The notes beneath the pieces are model-generated. The model did not search any database, was not told the DNA's origin, and worked only from the letters and a program-made list of their open reading frames with translations. 64,000 bases of DNA, from contig NC_081412.1 in the NCBI RefSeq assembly GCF_030272615.1, forward strand, positions 345,643,870 through 345,707,869, given 5' to 3'. Positions 61,668 through 64,000 of this stretch are shown here, piece by piece (position 1 is the stretch's first letter; each line of letters begins with the position of its first letter). This DNA comes from Cryptomeria japonica (Eukaryota; Streptophyta; Pinopsida; Cupressales; Cupressaceae). The position numbers and the translations under genes were made by a program.

Positions 61668-64000
61668 CCCCTTACAACCACATATGACCCCTTATTTAAC
61701 ATCCTAGTGTGTACAACATACCCCTTAGGATCACATAGTGTCCTAAGAGGTCATATGTGGTCCTAAGGGGTCACCCCTGTGTTCTAAAAAATGTGTGACC
61801 CCTTAGGACCACATATGACCCCTTATAACATCCTAGTTTGTACAACATACCCCTTATGATCACATAGTGTCCTAAGGGGGCATATGTAGTCCGAATGGGT
61901 CATGCATGTGTTCTAACATATGCATGACCCCTTACAACCACATATGACCCCTTCTTTAACATCCTAGTGTGCACAACATACCCCCTAGGATCACATAGTG
62001 TCCTAAGGGGTCATATGTGGTCCTAAGGGGTCAAGCATGTGTTCTAACACATGCATGACCCCTAACGATCACATATGACCCCTTATAACATCCTAGTGTG
62101 TACAAAATTCCCCTTAGGATCACATAGTGTCCTAAGGGGTCATATGTGGTCCTAAGGGATCGAGCATCTATTAGAACACATGCATGACCTCTTAGGACCA
62201 CATATGACCCCTTATAACATCCTAGTGTGTACAACGTACCCCTTAGGCTCACATAGTGTCCTAAGGGGTCATATGTGGTCCAAAGGGGTCACACATGTGT
62301 TCAAACACATGCGTGGCCCCTTAGGACCACATATGACCCCTTATAATATCCTAGTGTGTACAACATACCCCTTAGGATCACATAGTGTCCTAAGGGGTCA
62401 TATGTGGTCCTAAGGGGTCACGCATGTGTTCTAACACATGTGTCACCCCTTACGACCACATATGAACCCTTATAACATCCTAGTGTGTAAAACATACCCC
62501 TTAGGATCACATAGTGTCCTAAGGGGTCATATGTGGTCCGAAGGGGTCATGCATGTGTTCTAACACATGTGTGACCCCTTACGACCACATATGACCCCTT
62601 ATTTAACATCCTAGTGTGTACAACATGCCCCTTAGGATCACATAGTTTCCTAAGGGGTCATATGTGGTCCTAAGGGGTCAAGCATATGTTCTAACACATG
62701 CATGACCCCTTATGACCACATATGACCCCTTATAACATCCTAGTGTGTACAACATACCCCTTAGGATTATATAGTGTCCTAAGGGGTCATATGTGGTTCG
62801 AAGGGGTCACACATGTGTTCTAACACATGCATGACCCCTTAGGACCACATATGACACCTTATTTAACATCCTAGTGTGTACAACATAGGTCCCTTAGGAT
62901 TACATAGTTTCCTAAGGGGTCATATGTGGTCTGAAGGGGTCATGCATGTGTTCTAACACATGTGTGACCCCTTAGGACCACAAATGACCCCTTATTTAAC
63001 ATCCTAGTGTGTACACCCCTTAGGTTCACATAGTGTCATAAGGGGTCATATGTGGTCCTAAGTGGGAGTGTGATTGTTGGCAGTGGGCCAGCATCCCTCG
63101 CGGGTATTCGCGACATGGTTTAATAACCTCCCATGGATTCTATAAGTCTAGTGGTTGTATCGGGCAGTGACAAGTCGCTATTTTGGTGCAACAGCAACCC
63201 TAGCTTGTAACATGGATAATATGTGGATGTAAGGGGTCACGTATGTTTAGCCCTTACATCCACATATTATCCATGTTACAAGCTAGGGTTGCTGTTGCAC
63301 CAAAATAGTGACTTGTCACTGCCCGATACAACCACTAGACTTATAGAATCCATGGGACGTGACCCCTTACATCCACATATTATCCATGTTACAAGCTAGG
63401 GTTGCTGTTGCACCAAAATAGCGACTTGTCACTGCCCGATACAACCACTAGACTTATAGAATCCATGGGAGGTTATTAAACCATGTCGCGAATACCCGCG
63501 AGGGATGCTGGCCCACTGCCAACAATCACCCTCCCAGCGTCACTCACCATGGACTGCGTGATTCGAACCTATGACCAAGCTCTGATACCACTTGTTACAA
63601 GCTAGGGTTGTCATTGCACCAAAAGATCGACCTGTCAATGCCCGATACAACCACTAGACTTATAGAATCCACATGAGGTTGTTAAACCATGTCACGAATC
63701 CCCGCGAGGGACGCTGGCCCACTGCCAACAATCCCTTATAACATCCTAGTGTGTACAACATACCCCTTAGTCCATCACATAGTGTCCTAAGGGGTAATAT
63801 GTGATCCTAAGTGGTCACGCATGTGTTCTAACATATGCGTGACCCCTTAGGACCACATATGACCCATTATAATATCCTAGTGTGTACAACTTAGGTCCCT
63901 TAGGATCACATAGTGTCCTTAGGATTCATATATGGTCTGAACGGGTCACGCATGTGTTCTAACACATACGTGACCCTTTAGGACCAAATATGACCCCTTA
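61668..64000. repeat. 2.84-kb higher-order unit, copy 2 (cut by window end)
   Basis: Same order of variant monomers and the same TRIM rearrangement as copy 1. Confidence 0.9.
63387..63730 (-). mobile_element. TRIM, copy 2
   Basis: Near-identical to the copy at 60551-60894, carried by the 2.84-kb duplication rather than by a new insertion. Its extra LTRs lie at 63075-63212 (plus) and 63274-63356 (minus). Confidence 0.88.

Larger units (their letters stand above)
57900..64000. repeat. satellite C: about 130-bp dyad monomers
   Basis: The landmark catcctagtgtgt recurs about every 129-136 bp (e.g. 58341, 58472, 58601). Each monomer holds a 20-bp inverted pair (ggaccacatatgacccctta and its complement) around the centre and a second hairpin (cacgcatgtgtt/aacacatgcgtg). 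The array continues past the window end and is interrupted at 60239-60894 and 63075-63730 by TRIM sequences. Frames of 73-77 codons inside it are repeat translations. Confidence 0.95.

Noticed and set aside
59190-62413. Pairs of 73-77-codon frames on both strands
   Set aside because: Translation of satellite C; the repetition reflects the 2.84-kb duplication.
57900-64000. CRISPR-like regular repeats
   Set aside because: No unique spacers; head-to-tail satellite in plant DNA.

Overview
The window is plant nuclear DNA from a large, repeat-rich genome. The evidence is Ty1/copia and Ty3/gypsy remnants, plant-type LINE ORF1 fragments (DUF4283 plus zinc knuckle), hAT-type transposase, a TRIM with the usual plant initiator-Met primer-binding site, long (TA)n tracts and several private tandem arrays. 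A gymnosperm is plausible but not proven. I found no certain housekeeping gene, no rRNA and no intact tRNA gene. Almost everything recognisable is mobile-element material at different stages of decay.

Layout. 1-2320: minus-strand copia remnant (gag to integrase). 3996-6945: LINE ORF1 fragments and 3' ends. 8755-10119: simple repeats and a tRNA-like SINE head. 11942-20421: a hAT-superfamily transposase gene with promoter, leader intron and in-frame stops. A 4.9-kb LTR-like insertion (13006-17893) splits it, and the reading frame resumes exactly after the target duplication. 21555-25389 (minus): a decayed gene combining a 341-aa N-terminal region, a G-patch and a coiled coil. 27299-29610 (minus): two diverged copies of one unknown gene. 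A block of about 43-bp repeats at 30098-30478 may be the far end of the hAT-bearing element.

The most interesting object is a 14.7-kb element at 33257-47934. It has 30-bp terminal inverted repeats (27/30 identical by eye), a possible CATT target duplication and a long GC-rich palindrome near each end. Inside are a rightward transposase-like pseudogene (38697-41828, with one 82-bp intron) and a convergent gene of about seven exons (45646-47635) that starts 300 bp from the right end. It also holds three unrelated tandem arrays: a dyad satellite (34532-37827), an eight-unit 359-bp satellite with CpG-decay-like variation (42040-44925) and a three-unit 110-bp repeat.

The right third holds a duplicated fragment (51859-52104), a gypsy RNase H remnant, a gypsy LTR with TATA box and leader (53128-54293), a 30-bp minisatellite and, from 57.9 kb to the window end, a 130-bp dyad satellite. 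This last array shares an exact 20-mer with the satellite inside the 14.7-kb element. It carries a 2.84-kb higher-order duplication, each copy containing a 344-bp TRIM plus rearranged extra LTRs.

All coordinates and identities were read by eye. Exon boundaries, TIR lengths and unit counts are estimates.
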